A DNA stretch of 64,000 nucleotides from Spinacia oleracea (taxonomy: Eukaryota > Streptophyta > Magnoliopsida > Caryophyllales > Amaranthaceae). Below, one piece after another: positions 12,601 through 24,348 of this stretch (the first letter of the stretch is position 1; the number at the start of each line of letters is the position of its first letter). The notes under the pieces are model-generated. The model made no database searches, was not told where the DNA came from, and saw only the letters and a program-made list of their open reading frames with translations. Position numbers and translations under genes: made by a program. The DNA lies in the NCBI RefSeq assembly GCF_020520425.1, contig NC_079492.1, forward strand, positions 143,162,361-143,226,360, in the 5' to 3' direction.

Positions 12601-12822
12601 AGATCATTCAGTGCTCCAAAGCAGAGGCCTCAATACGAGAGAACGAGTTCGACTAAACGCTATTCGGTTCATGGGTTTGACCCGAGATCAAATGCACAGA
12701 GGGTTTCAGCTATGCAAGCTAGTTTCGGTAGTAAGGCGTACCCCGGGTCGGGTCAGCTGGACAGGCTCGGGCTTCCGGTGAGGGATGGTACAGTTGTTTA
12801 CTACAGTGGGTATCTAAACTAG
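6681..12822 (+). CDS. IQD: IQ67-domain (IQD) calmodulin-binding protein, 4 exons, 494 aa
   Basis: Exons: 6681-7124, 10227-10430, 11715-11792 and 12064-12822. All introns are phase 0 with GT-AG ends. The product starts [19 protein letters not shown], the usual basic N-terminus of IQD proteins. The IQ67 domain spans about residues 136-202: [13 protein letters not shown] closes exon 1, and [20 protein letters not shown] opens exon 2. The phase-0 intron inside the IQ motif is a hallmark of this family. A Ser-rich linker follows, then the C-terminal DUF4005 segment [20 protein letters not shown] at about 408-427. IQD proteins bind calmodulin and microtubules and act as scaffolds at the cytoskeleton, plasma membrane or nucleus. 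The N-terminus resembles the Arabidopsis IQD22-24 subgroup (from memory). Intron 1 is 3.1 kb and hosts a Stowaway MITE. The gene looks intact. Confidence 0.95.
9482..9784. mobile_element. Stowaway MITE in IQD intron 1 (303 bp)
   Basis: The ends CTCCCTCCGTCCCGAAATAC and the inverted GTATTTCGGGACGGAGGGAG are flanked by TA on each side (9480-9481 and 9785-9786). The subterminal GAAACGCTT/AAACGGTTTC words are also inverted. There is no coding capacity. Another lone Stowaway-like end (GGGACGAAGGGAGTA) lies at about 9054-9068, but its partner was not found. Confidence 0.9.
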
Positions 12823-13316
12823 ATCAGAAGTTTGTTTTTATTAAGATCTAATTAGTCTAACTCATGGAATGTCTTAGGATAGTTTTTGTTTTTGTTTTTT
12901 TAGTGATGAAATTACACCTAATGATGTCTAACTAACCCAAGAAGGAAGCTAATGCTTGTTTTTCAGTATTATTGGAACTTAAATTTGTCATTACTATTAA
13001 CTAATGTTATCTTCTTTTAATAAGAATGTGAGCAAGATCTAAATGTGGTCCCTAGAAATTTTGATGAAAGAAGGGACATTATTGATTAATCCCAAGGTGA
13101 AGGTGGTTGAGATTGTGTGTAGTTAAAATATTGAAGCCTTGAGAATTGACAGGAACATAAAGTTAGGATTTCTATGAGCTTAGCTGTCGGTGATGGTGGT
13201 CATGATTAACAACCACAGTGCCGGTCAGGCTACGCTCGCAATAACCCATGCAGTCACATATGCTGTAACCCAATCAATCTTAATTAATGCTTATAATTTC
13301 AGGGCAATGTTAGTTA
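12823..13316. other. 3' flank of the IQD gene
   Basis: This should contain the 3' untranslated region and polyadenylation signals of the IQD gene. It is T-rich just after the stop. No other gene was found. Confidence 0.4.
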
Positions 13317-13644
13317 CTCCCTCCGTCCCGGAATACTCGACCCGGTTTGACCGGCACAGAATTTAAGGGACTTGAATTGACTTATTTAATTTAATAGTTA
13401 GTAGTTGATAGTGGAGTATTATTTTAATGTAGTTAGTGGGAAATGTGTAAAGGGGTGGGGTTGGGGAAGAGTAGGGGTTGAATTTTTAATTATTTTTTGT
13501 ATGGAGTAGGAGGTAGGTGAGTTAATAGGGGTGGAGTGAGAAATAATATAAGATTGTTAGAATATTTCCATTTTTAGAAACAGGTCAAGTATTAAGGGAC
13601 GGCCCGATAAGGAAAACAGGTCAAGTATTTTGGGACGGAGGGAG
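13317..13644. mobile_element. Stowaway MITE (328 bp)
   Basis: The ends CTCCCTCCGTCCCGGAATAC and the inverted GTATTTTGGGACGGAGGGAG are flanked by TA (13315-13316 and 13645-13646). It belongs to the same subfamily as the MITE in IQD intron 1. Confidence 0.9.
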
Positions 13645-14693
13645 TATACACTTGTACACCTACGGAGTAAATATATCTTATATGAAAATTGATTTTGGCA
13701 CATCACTTTGATACTGATACACCATTGTCCATTGACCCTGTACTTATCACAGTGGCTAGTGGCCTGGTGAGTGTGTCAAAGCCAGTTTTCTGAATATATG
13801 CAATTACGGATGCTTAACTATTACTCCCATTTGCAAAATTTGTTAGCAAACTTCACCATACAACAGAGTCGGAACGCTAGTCAGCACGCGAATGTTGCTT
13901 AATTTTTCTAATCTACACATACTCCATCCATCCTTACAAGATTGCTATCATATACTATAAATAGATGTCCCTATTTGTTTACTCCATATCTTATTTAGTT
14001 ATTTGGTTTGTAGTTCCCATATGTCTCTTCTCATACGCGAGTAAATAGGTCTGGAGGTCCCTTAACTTTGCCAAAAGGAGCAGTTAAGTCCCTCAAGTTT
14101 CAAAAGGAGCATTTAGGTCCCTCAAAATGGATGGAATAAGCTATTTTTATTAACACCGTTACATTTTCCGTTAAGTTCAATTAAATAATAATAAAACTGA
14201 TTTTAAATAAAGGGAAATCAATTTACATGTGTATAAATGATTTAAAATAGCTTCTTTTGATTTTGACTTAGCTTTTTCAAGTTCCTTAGTCTTTTCATTT
14301 GCTTTTTCACCCTACACATTTCATCATAACAGAGCAATTTAACCCTATACATCTACAATAAAAATTAACAAAATATATTAAAAGAGATGCTAAAATATTT
14401 GATCTTGATTAATTCCGAGAAAGAAAAAACTGAGATCTAATCCCCCAAACAAATAGATTGATCATTTGGTGGAAGATGGCAGTGTATTCCATTGAACAAT
14501 GATATAGGGATTACAATATGATCGAGTCCTAATTCATTAATATGACTAGAAGTCTAATATACATCAAATATCCCAAGGCAAAATCCTATGAGATATCTAA
14601 GTAGTTAAAAATCAAGTGTCGATGTGATTACAAATAGTTCTTACACTTAACTTATTAAACACAAAATCACAACATATATTAATAAAGGATAAT

Positions 14694-14960
14694 CTAGTTA
14701 CATGACAATGGTCCTTCCCCACTGTACAAGGCTAGTAAATACCCGTTGCCAACCCAATCCTCAAAAGGGTAATACACTTGAACCATAACATAAGACCAAC
14801 CGAGTAACGGATACCATTTATGCACAATTTGATCCGACTCACGTTTGTTCGGCCCGGGATACAGACATTCTGGGATACAGACCAACTGCCTCGCGTACCT
14901 TCTGTTCACATGCCATCCATTCGTTTCATGTACTGCTTGAACCCTTGGTTTGATGGCCAT
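14694..14960 (-). CDS. 88-codon frame of a captured gene fragment (copy 1)
   Basis: The frame starts MAIKPRVQAVHETNGWHVNR and ends GEGPLSCN. It contains the segments LYPGPNKRESDQIVHKWY and YYPFEDWVGNGYLLALYSG. It matches the frame at 24082-24348 except at three residues. Codon and residue usage look like a real protein rather than random sequence, and this is the longest frame of the element. I do not recognise the family. Its position after a TATA promoter and a short upstream frame (15152-15262) suggests the last exon of a captured host gene. Whether it is translated is unknown. Confidence 0.4.
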   Translation of the reverse strand: MAIKPRVQAVHETNGWHVNRRYARQLVCIPECLYPGPNKRESDQIVHKWYPLLGWSYVMVQVYYPFEDWVGNGYLLALYSGEGPLSCN

Positions 14961-15151
14961 GATCTAGAACTCTCGAGGTGAGGCCCCACGAGGTGGATCC
15001 CTTCACAACACGCCTTTGTCGAACCCAAGCTTCACTTCATCGAAAAATGATTTCCTCACCATTCGATGATCTGCTTTTCAGGATTCTCCAACATTCACAA
15101 CCCCTTTGAGAATGACTCAACAAGGGGTCATGGAAGCATGACATTGGAAGG

Positions 15152-15262
15152 CTACTTAGACAGAGAAACTACGGTCGTGTTTTTTTTATGACTAATTTTT
15201 ATTTTCTGATATGGGGGGTGATATTTGTATACGAAATCTTCTATGGTTAAGAAGATATTCAT
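15152..15262 (-). CDS. 36-codon first frame downstream of the captured promoter (copy 1)
   Basis: It reads MNIFLTIEDFVYKYHPPY and ends VVSLSK. It lies about 120 bp downstream of a TATATAAA-containing promoter on the minus strand, following a CT/CA-rich leader. The equivalent in copy 2 is 23780-23890 (ending VVSLPK). It may be a truncated first exon or an upstream frame; no known family was recognised. Confidence 0.3.
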   Translation of the reverse strand: MNIFLTIEDFVYKYHPPYQKIKISHKKNTTVVSLSK

Positions 15263-16199
15263 TGTGTTGTGATGAATTGAAAGGAAAAAAAACTGGGTTG
15301 TTGAGTAGAAGAAGAAATATATATGGAGTATTGAATACAAACCAAGATATAAGAGATGAATATTGTTGTAATGCTTTAAGCCAACCCCCTTGTGTTTATA
15401 TAGTCAAGGAAGACCAATGGAAGATAAGCTGTTTCTCACATCTCAATGCTTCTCATTAAATACTTAGGAGTAGTTAGTAGACCAAGGAAGACCAAATTAA
15501 ATATAGTGCGTCTGAAATGCAACTTGTATCTAATACAAATGTTTAAATTTCCAGAACAGTGGATACATACTCCGTATATGTGCCTAGTTTGAACACATAC
15601 TCCGTATTAAGGTTCATTACCTTACTCGGACGAAGCTCTTTTACGTCCTCTTATCTAACGAGTATGACCATTAATTGAATTTCGTTAAATAATACTCTGA
15701 TGAGCGAGCTTAGCTTTGAGACGAGATAGAACACAAAATGAGGCTCATTAAACAAATCAGTTTGGACATGATCTGAACACAAACATGCTCGTTCATGTTA
15801 CAAGCTCGTGAACAAGCTCGTTTATATTCATTTATTTAATTAATTAGACGGGCTTGAACACACATCTAAACTTGATAAATAAATTAGATTCAGGAGCATG
15901 AAATATTGGACATATCGGTAAGTGCAACGTCTAATTGTAAATTGTAACAAAATTCATAATTCACGTTCTACAAAATTTTTAAGTGTTTTATTTGCCATGG
16001 AATGTTAAATACTCTGTTTTTTGAGAGCATCAACGGCTATATTTTTGTAAAAAGCTAACTGAAATGAATTTCCCTTTATTTAATTATTGGTAAATGGTAA
16101 ATGTAACTGTTTTTTTGTCGTTTAGTGCCTTTTATTTAGTTTCCTTTTAATTTAATTGAATTTTAACGGCTGTTAGTAACAGAAGTCAAAAAGCAGCGG

Positions 16200-18426
16200 T
16201 TATTTAATTTAACTAGAAGACAAATCTACATACCATTTACTTTTGTATAAAACCAATTCTTAATAAATTGCACAAAAGGATTTGAAGTAATATTTTAGGG
16301 ACGGAGGGAGTAATCGTTGCTGATAGCTCGGAAAAGAGTGTATATCTTTCATGAGATTTCTAGAGACAGGAAGAGAGGAGAGAGGAGAGTGTGAGGTCTA
16401 GAAAAATGAATGTGTGTATCAGTATAAATAAATAAAGATGGTTGTGGGCTGGGCATGGGCTGATTTTTTGGGAAAAAGCACGGCAGGGCATAGCACTACT
16501 CGACCCATCACGACAAAACACACTAAATTTAGGCTTAAGCACGACGGCCTGACTCAGCCCGACACGAAAGCACGTGGACCTGGGCCCCGTTTTGAACTTT
16601 TCAGCTCGGCACGAAAGCACGGGGATTGACTCAGGCCTGGCCCGTTTAGGCCCCCTGCCATCTTTAGGTATAAGGTGACAAAATGAGCAAAAATGTGATA
16701 ACCAGGTTGTTTAATAAAACTGCCAAAATTAATAGATGGTTAAACAGAGATAATGAAACATTTTTGTAAATCAAACTCTTTATTTTTCAGGTAAGATAGA
16801 ATGTTTTACCGGGCCGGAAACCTACATGGGTCGGTCAGCTTGGGCCAACGGACTAGGCACTTTAAGAGCGGCGGAATAGTAAGGGAAACTCTCTCTCAAA
16901 GTGCCCCTAAAATCATTTCCATTAGGCCAAAACATATCTTGATTTGGTAAATCCACTTGTGTGCCTATTCTAATACTAGGAACGGAGCAAAAAAAAAAAA
17001 ATCACCGAATTATACACCTAGCTTTAGATATACTCGAGAACATCAGAACAAGATAAATGTTGTAGTAAATTCCAACAATTTGGATCTAAGTCTAATTTGT
17101 CAAAACTCAAAAGTATGATTGAGATGATGGGCTGTATAATGTATTGTATAGAACTGGCAGCAGGCAGGCCCTGAGGTTTCCTTCAGAACATCACCTGATA
17201 ACGACTTCCACTACACAAGCCAACACACCTACATTTTTCTTACATAATCTTTACGGATATTCATCGAATCATAAATATATTCATGATTTCACTATAAAAG
17301 ATATGGAGTAGCATGCAAATTTATAAATTTCTACAAAATATTGCCAGCATCTGCTAAAATGGATTTATATGGTACTGGTACAAGAGAAAGTGACTATTTC
17401 TTTTATTTTTCTTTTGATTGAAAACGACCTCATCCAATCAATATTTTTAATTTTTAATCTTGAGCAGGTGGACTCTGTTTTGTTTAAAACGTTTTCGTGA
17501 AAAACGATTTTCTCTTTTTTCAATCATTTTATATTGCCTGGTTTAACAAGGGATGTGAAAACAATTTCCATAACTCTGGAAAAACTTTTTCCCTTTGAAA
17601 GGAAGCAAACAAGTTTTCCACTCTTCTTTATTCCATTAATCTTCTTTTTTCCTATTAATTTTCTTGTAAAAATCCAAACAAAGGAAAACCAGTTTGAAAT
17701 AACAACGTGATAAGTATTCATTGATTTCCTATAACAGTATATGATTGAACATGATCAAAACCAGAACTCAGGTGATTCATAACTTACTTACCACTTAATC
17801 AACTAGCGGGTTGTGGAGCTTATACCTAATGTCCCAAGTATTCAATGCACTGGGATATAACTCATAATGATAAAAATATATACTAGTCATACTTGTAAGT
17901 TCCGAACAGAGTAATCCGTCTTGACTATTAAGTCATACGGGAATGGTGCAATTTGGATTATACACCAAAGTTGTATAGTGCTGATTGTGCACCCTGATGA
18001 ACATTCATTCAGCATCTATTGAACCTGAATTTCTACCCTTCTAAAGTCCTACTACATACTATCAAAGAAACTAAAGCCCATCGGAAAATGCAAAACCGAA
18101 CTGATGACCAAAAAAAATTGCGACTGCTATGAAAAAAAACAAGTTATCTTGCTCATTTACAACATATAATGTCATCAGTCATCACTCAAAGCTTGTTCCA
18201 TATACTTCTATAAACACACTTATTAACAAGACGAACAATTAAAAAATAAAAATAAAAAAACTTGTATGTATAATGCATTGCTATCTACTCATGTACAATG
18301 ATATATTCGATCCGATCTATATAACCAAAATGGAAGGGGAAAAAACGTGAAACTAATACGAAAAAAGAACATATAAACGGATATGTAAGAACTAAGAAGG
18401 GTGTTCGAGGGTCTGACATTTTCTTC
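16200..18426. other. Spacer between Mutator-like copy 1 and the rhomboid gene
   Basis: The sequence is AT-rich. A lone Stowaway end (GGGACGGAGGGAGTA) occurs at about 16298. At 16438-16629 there is a GC-richer stretch with repeated CACGAAAGCACG and CCCGACACG words, related to 58980-59140. No gene was found. The end near 18427 is the 3' side of the rhomboid gene. Confidence 0.4.
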
Positions 18427-21400
18427 TCAGTTTCCACATTGCCATTTTGAAGTAGGCACACAGCTTAGGTAACGACACCATCTGCAATGATCATTTCCGT
18501 TCTTTCCTTGGAAGAGCATTACCAATGCTATTGTCAATCTGTGTGACAAACAACAAGTATGATGATTATTTGACTAATCTTATCATAAAAAAATGTAAAA
18601 GAATATACAAGTGTAGAATCAAATGATACTCAAACTTCCTTCGCCAAAATGATACTCAGTACACTAATAATTTTTACTGCAAAATTTTCCATTTTGACAC
18701 TTCTTTCGTTCTCTCTAGTACGAAATGCCCGCATAACTCGACTTGCAATGTGAATAAAAGAGACTAAGAACTCTACAAGTCTTTCTTTTAAACCTCGCTT
18801 AGCTTTTGCTCATATTCAGCATATTTAATCTTTCTACTTCAAATTACAGCAGACTAAATCAAAAGCTCCTCCCTACTTATTTGCTTGAACTTGTCAAATA
18901 GGTCATCTAAATGCATCTGGACTTAGCGGGGACAGCGTTTCTTGTAATTGTAGAGTAGGTTAAAAAGAACCTCTCTAGGGTAGGAAACTAGGGATGAGAT
19001 GACAATGAACTTCAGACGAACAAGTAGTTTCTAGTGTCAACAAAGATAGATACAGGTGAGATAACCATAGAATCATATATTCAAAGTCCAACAAAAGATC
19101 TTAAGCCTCGAATTAACGCTTATCTATTTTCTAAAGACCAATACACATCCCTTTCACATTTTTGGTCTCATCCTATATGTATATCCTAGCACTTCTCATT
19201 GTGCCACATCACCAAAATCATTGACCTTAAAGTAACTAGTTTCAAGTTGATGAGATGTTAAAATCAGAAGAGGCTGGATGGAGCATATAATTGGGGTATA
19301 TGATCACTGGTCATAAAGAAAAAAATTCACATGTGTTTGCAAAATGATTGTGACACTTCAACATTCATTGAAAGATATGGATTGAGTTGGACCTACAAAT
19401 GATAGTGAAAATTCTTACCCGGTTATCAGCAACGCCGCACCAATAAAGAATAACACCATTTGGTATGGCATAAATTTGGATTTCACACGTGCGTGCTCAG
19501 GATATTGGTGACGCTCTAACCACCCATATTGAGGGCGTAGGAGTAATACAAACCCAAGTAGGAATCCTGATATAAATCCTCCAATGTGGGCAAAATTGTC
19601 AACGTGAGGAAGGATTCCAACAGCCAAGTTGATAGCAATCATGATCAAAAGCGTGAACAGAGCAGCAGCCTAAAAGAACACAAACAACTCAGTTAGCTAT
19701 AAACATGAGGTGTACTTCAACATATTTTGCGAGATCTGCAACTCATTGGTGTTAATTACATAAGAGCATTCTCTTAGCCTCTTAGGTTTATCATTTTCTC
19801 ATAGCTTAAAAGACAAAAAGGCTCTAAAGGGTATACAATTAATAAAATATAGAATTAAGCATGTAAGTACTCGCCTATGCTCTTAGACAGGAACAATTTG
19901 TTATCCAAATTCATCAAACAAGCACACAAATTTAAACCCTTGTTTGATTTACATGGTAAGTAAGATCTAGCAAATACAAGTACTAAACTACTAAAGAAAC
20001 AAATAGGTTGTTACCTTGTTTGCGTAGATTGTCCAATTGGTAAGAAGCTCGGCAAGCATTGCACCAAGTAGTCCAAACAAGGCACCAGAGGCTCCAACAG
20101 ATATACTTTTTTGGAGAAAGAGTGCAGACATTACTGATCCACCAAGACCTGAAATCACGTAAAGTACTCCAATACGCACTGCCACAAAGGAACAAAGAAC
20201 TTCAGTGCTCGTGGTATAATAATTTTACAACTATATTGAAGAATGTAAAACTTGTTATAAAACTAACTATACAGATTGATTTATCATTTTAGAAGCGAGA
20301 CCATACCAAATCCAAATTGCTGTTCAAGGCGAATACCGATGAATACCAAACTCAGCATGTTCACGAGGAGATGGACTACACCAGCATGCAACCAGATACA
20401 AGTAATTAGTCTCCATCCTTGATGTTGATGCACCACCTTATCCCACTGAAGAGCCCCTAGATTCATTAATCTGCAGGAGTCCATTATACACCAAGCAATA
20501 TAAGGAAATATTTATGGTTAAAGCGGAAATGCTTTTGTGTTGAGTGTTGACTAATATAACAACACATCTAAGCTAAGAAACTTCGAGGGAAATTAATACA
20601 GCATTATCACAAAGTAAACATTCATAAACTTTTAAGTGTTTATTGATAGGACATATTTTCCCGTCTCAAAGAGAACTGTACAGAAAAATCAATGGTAAAG
20701 ACCACTAACGCTAGAACTCCCAAATTAAGGAAAGATTATGCGTAAACGGTAAACAAACGACTGGCCCACAATGTCATCCTATTTAGTGTATACTATGACG
20801 AAGTGCATATTATTGACACACGCTAACTTATAAAACTAGAACTCAACACTATACACCTTCGTGGTTGTGAAAAGATAAGCTAGTACGGTCATCAAGGGAT
20901 AAAGGAGGATGAAGAAAATGTCATCTTATGGGTGAAGAACTCTTGATCAATCTCAGATATCAACAATACAGTCAAATCCCATAACTTCAAAAGGTGCATT
21001 GGATGTGCGGTAATACTTATGAAAAGTTAAGGTGGCATGTATTAATACTTTAGCCGGTTGTGATGGTACTGTAAATAACTATTGTGCTAATATAGGAGCT
21101 AGTGGTGGAAAGCGTCAACAAAATTTCGCCGATCTCTCAGGTCAACTTATAAGTCATCAACATCCATTAGCAAGCTACGACCAGTTTACAGTTGATACTA
21201 GATTTGCTAGTAAAGCCTTTTCATAAACATACACAGCTATATTCCCATTAAAAGTACCTCGACTTAAAAAAGTAAGCTTAACTAGTTGACCCGCCTGGCA
21301 GTCTGGCACAATGACATATTAGCATGGAAGAAATGTTCAATAACCTCTTCCTTAAATATTCAAGCAATTAAAATACTTCAGTAATGTTCACCAATTACAA

Positions 21401-22253
21401 CAATTTCAACAAAAAATCAAGCACGACGTGTTCGAAATTGTAATTTTAACTACAATTAAACCCAGTCATCACATATGCAGCTTGATTGCTGGAAGATGAC
21501 TGCTTGAAGGTGACATAAACAGAATCGAGCTTTCATAAAAGAATGATTCTCACAAGTGCAAGGGAAAGTCCCAATAACAATTTAACTTTGACAATCAAAT
21601 TCACACACTCCCATATAGGTCAAATTTAGGGATTATTAATAATACAATTGATTAATTTGAAACATACCATCATCGGACCAATAAATTGAAGCAAAAACAA
21701 CTCTTATGAGTAAAATTCATACTAATGACCTAAAATTCAAGCATCATAAAGAACACCCACATCAATTAATGAACAAACCGCATCAAAACTACAAAAATCA
21801 AGCAAAATAGGAAACCCCACACTTTTAACACCTAATTTCAAGCTAAAAACTGATCAAAACATTAATTCATCATACATCCCAGATCAAAACAACTAAAATC
21901 AAGCTGAAATGAATAAGATAAAAAGGGTGGAAAAATTACGTGTTAGCAGAAGGACCGAGAAGGGGGTTCTCTCTGAGTGGTTGAAAAGAGAAGCGACCAA
22001 GAAATCGAGCGACACAACCATCAAACCCAAAATTGTTTTTAGGGCAATTGTTGATGAACATAACAACAATAAACATTGCAACATTTGCGACAACAATCAT
22101 GGGTACCAACCAAGAAGTCCATTGTCTAGCAGAAGATTCAATGTGATACCCAGATGGTGCAACTGGGTGATTCGGCTGTTGTGTGTTGTAACTGTTGTAT
22201 CTGTTGTAACTGCTGTTAACATCTCCGTTCTTCTCCAGATCTCTGCTTCCCAT
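18427..22253 (-). CDS. RBL: Rhomboid-like intramembrane serine protease, 5 exons, 334 aa
   Basis: Exons on the minus strand: 22253-21940, 20470-20307, 20178-20015, 19669-19419 and 18538-18427. Phases agree at every junction and all introns are GT-AG. Exon 1 gives a Tyr/Asn/Gln-rich cytosolic N-terminus and a first membrane helix ([14 protein letters not shown], about residues 48-67). The rhomboid core follows: GWR at 123-125, HLLVN at 138-142, the catalytic serine in GASGALFG (Ser190) and the catalytic histidine in AHIGGF (His242). These are all the residues needed for the Ser-His dyad. The C-terminus has the plant-typical Cys-rich tail [19 protein letters not shown]. Length and exon pattern match the Arabidopsis RBL1/RBL2 group, proteases of the Golgi/endomembrane system. 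The substrate cannot be read from sequence. The gene lies between two inverted Mutator-like copies but appears intact. Confidence 0.95.
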
Positions 22254-22590
22254 GTTTGATTTTCTCTCTCGTTTTTGTTGTTGTTGATGATAATGGTGGA
22301 TTTTAGGTGTTGGGAGTGGTTGATATATGAAGAAGATGAAGAGGAGTGGGTGTAGTTGATTGGGTGGGTATTGAATTGATGCGAGTCGGTGAAGTTACTC
22401 CTGTTGTTGCAGGGAGAATGGGAGGTTAGAGGAGAGAGAAAATGAAGTGGTGGAGTTTTAATTGACTTTCAAATTAATCTCAGCTAATTATTTTGCTTTA
22501 GTGTCATTATTTAAGCATCACTTAACCGCGTTTTGTTGGGGGCCGCAGTCCAAGAGAAACAAACCAATTTTACCTTGTACTAACCCGGTA
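22254..22590 (-). promoter_or_regulatory. 5' leader and short upstream region of the rhomboid gene
   Basis: Between the rhomboid ATG (22253) and the Mutator-like element (from 22591) there are only about 340 bp. On the minus strand this holds a leader rich in CAACAACAA and CTC. The element's target duplication starts at 22580. The core promoter must therefore sit in this interval, or overlap sequence brought in by the element. Confidence 0.4.
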
Positions 22591-23388
22591 GAGTAAATAG
22601 ATCTGCAGGTCCCTAAACTTTGCCAAAAGGAGCAGTTAGGTCCCTCAAGTTTCAAAAGGAGCATTTAGGTCCCTGCGTTTGGATGGAATCCGCTGCTTTT
22701 TGTTTTCCGTCACTAACGTCCGTTAAAATGCATTTAAATTAAAAGGAAACTAAATAAAAGGCACTAAACGACAAAAAAACAGTTACATTTACCATTTACC
22801 AATAATTAAATAAAGGGAAATTCATTTCAGTTAGCTTTTTACAAAAATATAGCCGTTGAGTCTCTCAAAAAACAGAGTATTTAACATTCCATGGCAAATA
22901 AAACACTTAAAAATTTTGTAGAACGTGAATTATGAATTTTGTTACAATTTACAATTAGACGTTGCACTTACCGATATGTCCAGTATTTCATGCTCCTGAA
23001 TCTAATTTATTTATCAAGTTTCGATGTGTGTTCAAGCCCGTCTAATTAATTAAATAAATGAACATAAACGAGCTTGTTCACGAGCTTGTAACATGAACGA
23101 GCATGTTTGTGTTCAGATCATAAACGAGCTTGTAACTGATTTGTTTAATGAGCCTCATTTTGTGTTCTATCTCGTCTCAAAGCTAAGCTCGCTCATCAGA
23201 GTATTATTTAACGAAATTCAATTAATGGTCATACTCGTTAGATAAGAGGACGTAAAAGAGCTTCGTCCGAGTAAGGTAATGAACCTTAATACGGAGTATG
23301 TGTTCAAACTAGGCACATATACGGAGTATGTATCCACTGTTCTGGAAATTTAAACATTTGTATTAGATACAAGTTGCATTTCAGACGC

Positions 23389-23679
23389 ACTATATTTAAT
23401 TTGGTCTTCCTTGGTCTACTAACTACTCCTAAGTATTTAATGAGGAGCATTGAGATGTGAGAAACAGCTTATCTTCCATTGGTCTTCCTTGACTATATAA
23501 ACACAAGGGGGTTGGCTTAAAGCATTACAACAAGACTATATTTAATTTGGTCTTCCTTGGTCTACTAACTACTCCTAAGTATTTAATGAGAAGCATTGAG
23601 ATGTGAGAAACAGCTTATCTTCCATTGGTCTTCCTTGACTATATAAACACAAGGGGGTTGGCTTAAAGCATTACAACAA
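23389..23679 (+). promoter_or_regulatory. Tandemly duplicated TATA promoter module (146-bp period)
   Basis: A 145-bp segment (23389-23533) is repeated directly at 23535-23679 with about one difference. Each copy has TATATAA (23494-23500 and 23640-23646) followed by ACACAAGGGGGTTGGC and ATTACAACAA, which resembles a plant core promoter and transcription start. The first frame ATG (23780) lies about 135 bp after the second TATA box. Copy 1 of the element has only one module, so the duplication happened in copy 2 or its source. Confidence 0.65.
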
Positions 23680-23779
23680 TATTCATCTCTTATATCTTGG
23701 TTAGTATTCAATACTCCATATATATTTCTTCTTCTACTCAACAACCCAGTTTTTTTTCCTTTCAATTCATCACAACACA

Positions 23780-23890
23780 ATGAATATCTTCTTAACCATA
23801 GAAGATTTCGTATACAAATATCACCCCCCATATCAGAAAATAAAAATTAGTCATAAAAAAAACACGACCGTAGTTTCTCTGCCTAAGTAG
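23780..23890 (+). CDS. 36-codon first frame downstream of the captured promoter (copy 2)
   Basis: It reads MNIFLTIEDFVYKYHPPY and ends VVSLPK. It follows a CTTCTTCTACTC-type leader after the duplicated TATA module. It is the counterpart of 15152-15262 with one residue changed. The family is unknown and it may be a truncated first exon. Confidence 0.3.
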   Translation: MNIFLTIEDFVYKYHPPYQKIKISHKKNTTVVSLPK

Positions 23891-24081
23891 CCTTCCAATG
23901 TCATGCTTCCATGACCCCTTGTTGAGTCATTCTCAAAGGGGTTGTGAATGTTGGAGAATCCTGAAAAGCAGATCATCGAATGGTGAGGAAATCATTTTTC
24001 GATGAAGTGAAGCTTGGGTTCGACAAAGGCGTGTTGTGAAGGGATCCACCTCGTGGGGCCTCACCTCGAGAGTTCTAGATC

Positions 24082-24348
24082 ATGGCCATCAAACCAAGGC
24101 TTCAAGCAGTACATGAAACGAATGGATGGCATGTGAACAGAAGGTACGCGAGGCAGTTGGTCTGTATCCCAGCATGTCTGTATCCCGGGCCGAACAAACG
24201 TGAGTCGGATCAAATTGTGCATAAATGGTATTCGTTACTCGGTTGGTCTTATGTTATGGTTCAAGTGTATTACCCTTTTGAGGATTGGGTTGGCAACGGG
24301 TATTTACTAGCCTTGTACAGTGGGGAAGGACCATTGTCATGTAACTAG
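24082..24348 (+). CDS. 88-codon frame of a captured gene fragment (copy 2)
   Basis: It starts MAIKPRLQAVHETNGWHVNR and ends GEGPLSCN, with CIPACLYPGPNKRESDQ in the middle. It differs from 14694-14960 by L/V, A/E and S/P. Sequence after the stop is AT-rich and 3'-UTR-like. No signal peptide, membrane helix or known motif was recognised. Conservation of the frame in both copies is weak evidence of coding, because the copies are young. Confidence 0.4.
   Translation: MAIKPRLQAVHETNGWHVNRRYARQLVCIPACLYPGPNKRESDQIVHKWYSLLGWSYVMVQVYYPFEDWVGNGYLLALYSGEGPLSCN

Larger units (their letters stand above)
14039..16199 (-). mobile_element. Mutator-like gene-carrying element, copy 1 (one end missing)
   Basis: The left end starts GAGTAAATAGGTCTGGAGGT, identical to the inverted right terminus of copy 2 (24709 reading leftward). 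Sequence identity with copy 2 in inverted orientation runs to AAAAGCAGCGG at 16199 and then stops, so the last ~105 bp including the other TIR are absent. Copy 1 has about 300 bp (roughly 14330-14629) that copy 2 lacks, and has one promoter module where copy 2 has two. The carried gene fragment reads on the minus strand. The two copies differ at only 3 of 88 residues in the longer frame, so the duplication is fairly recent. No transposase is encoded; mobilisation would need one supplied from elsewhere. Confidence 0.8.

Noticed and set aside
21909-22259. 116-codon plus-strand frame
   Set aside because: It is antisense to exon 1 of the rhomboid gene.
24010-24079. HindIII, BamHI, XhoI and XbaI sites within 70 bp, like a cloning polylinker
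   Set aside because: The same sites occur in the inverted copy at about 14970-15040, inside an element with proper terminal repeats and a target duplication. The spacing is not that of a known polylinker. Chance is sufficient, so vector contamination is not supported.
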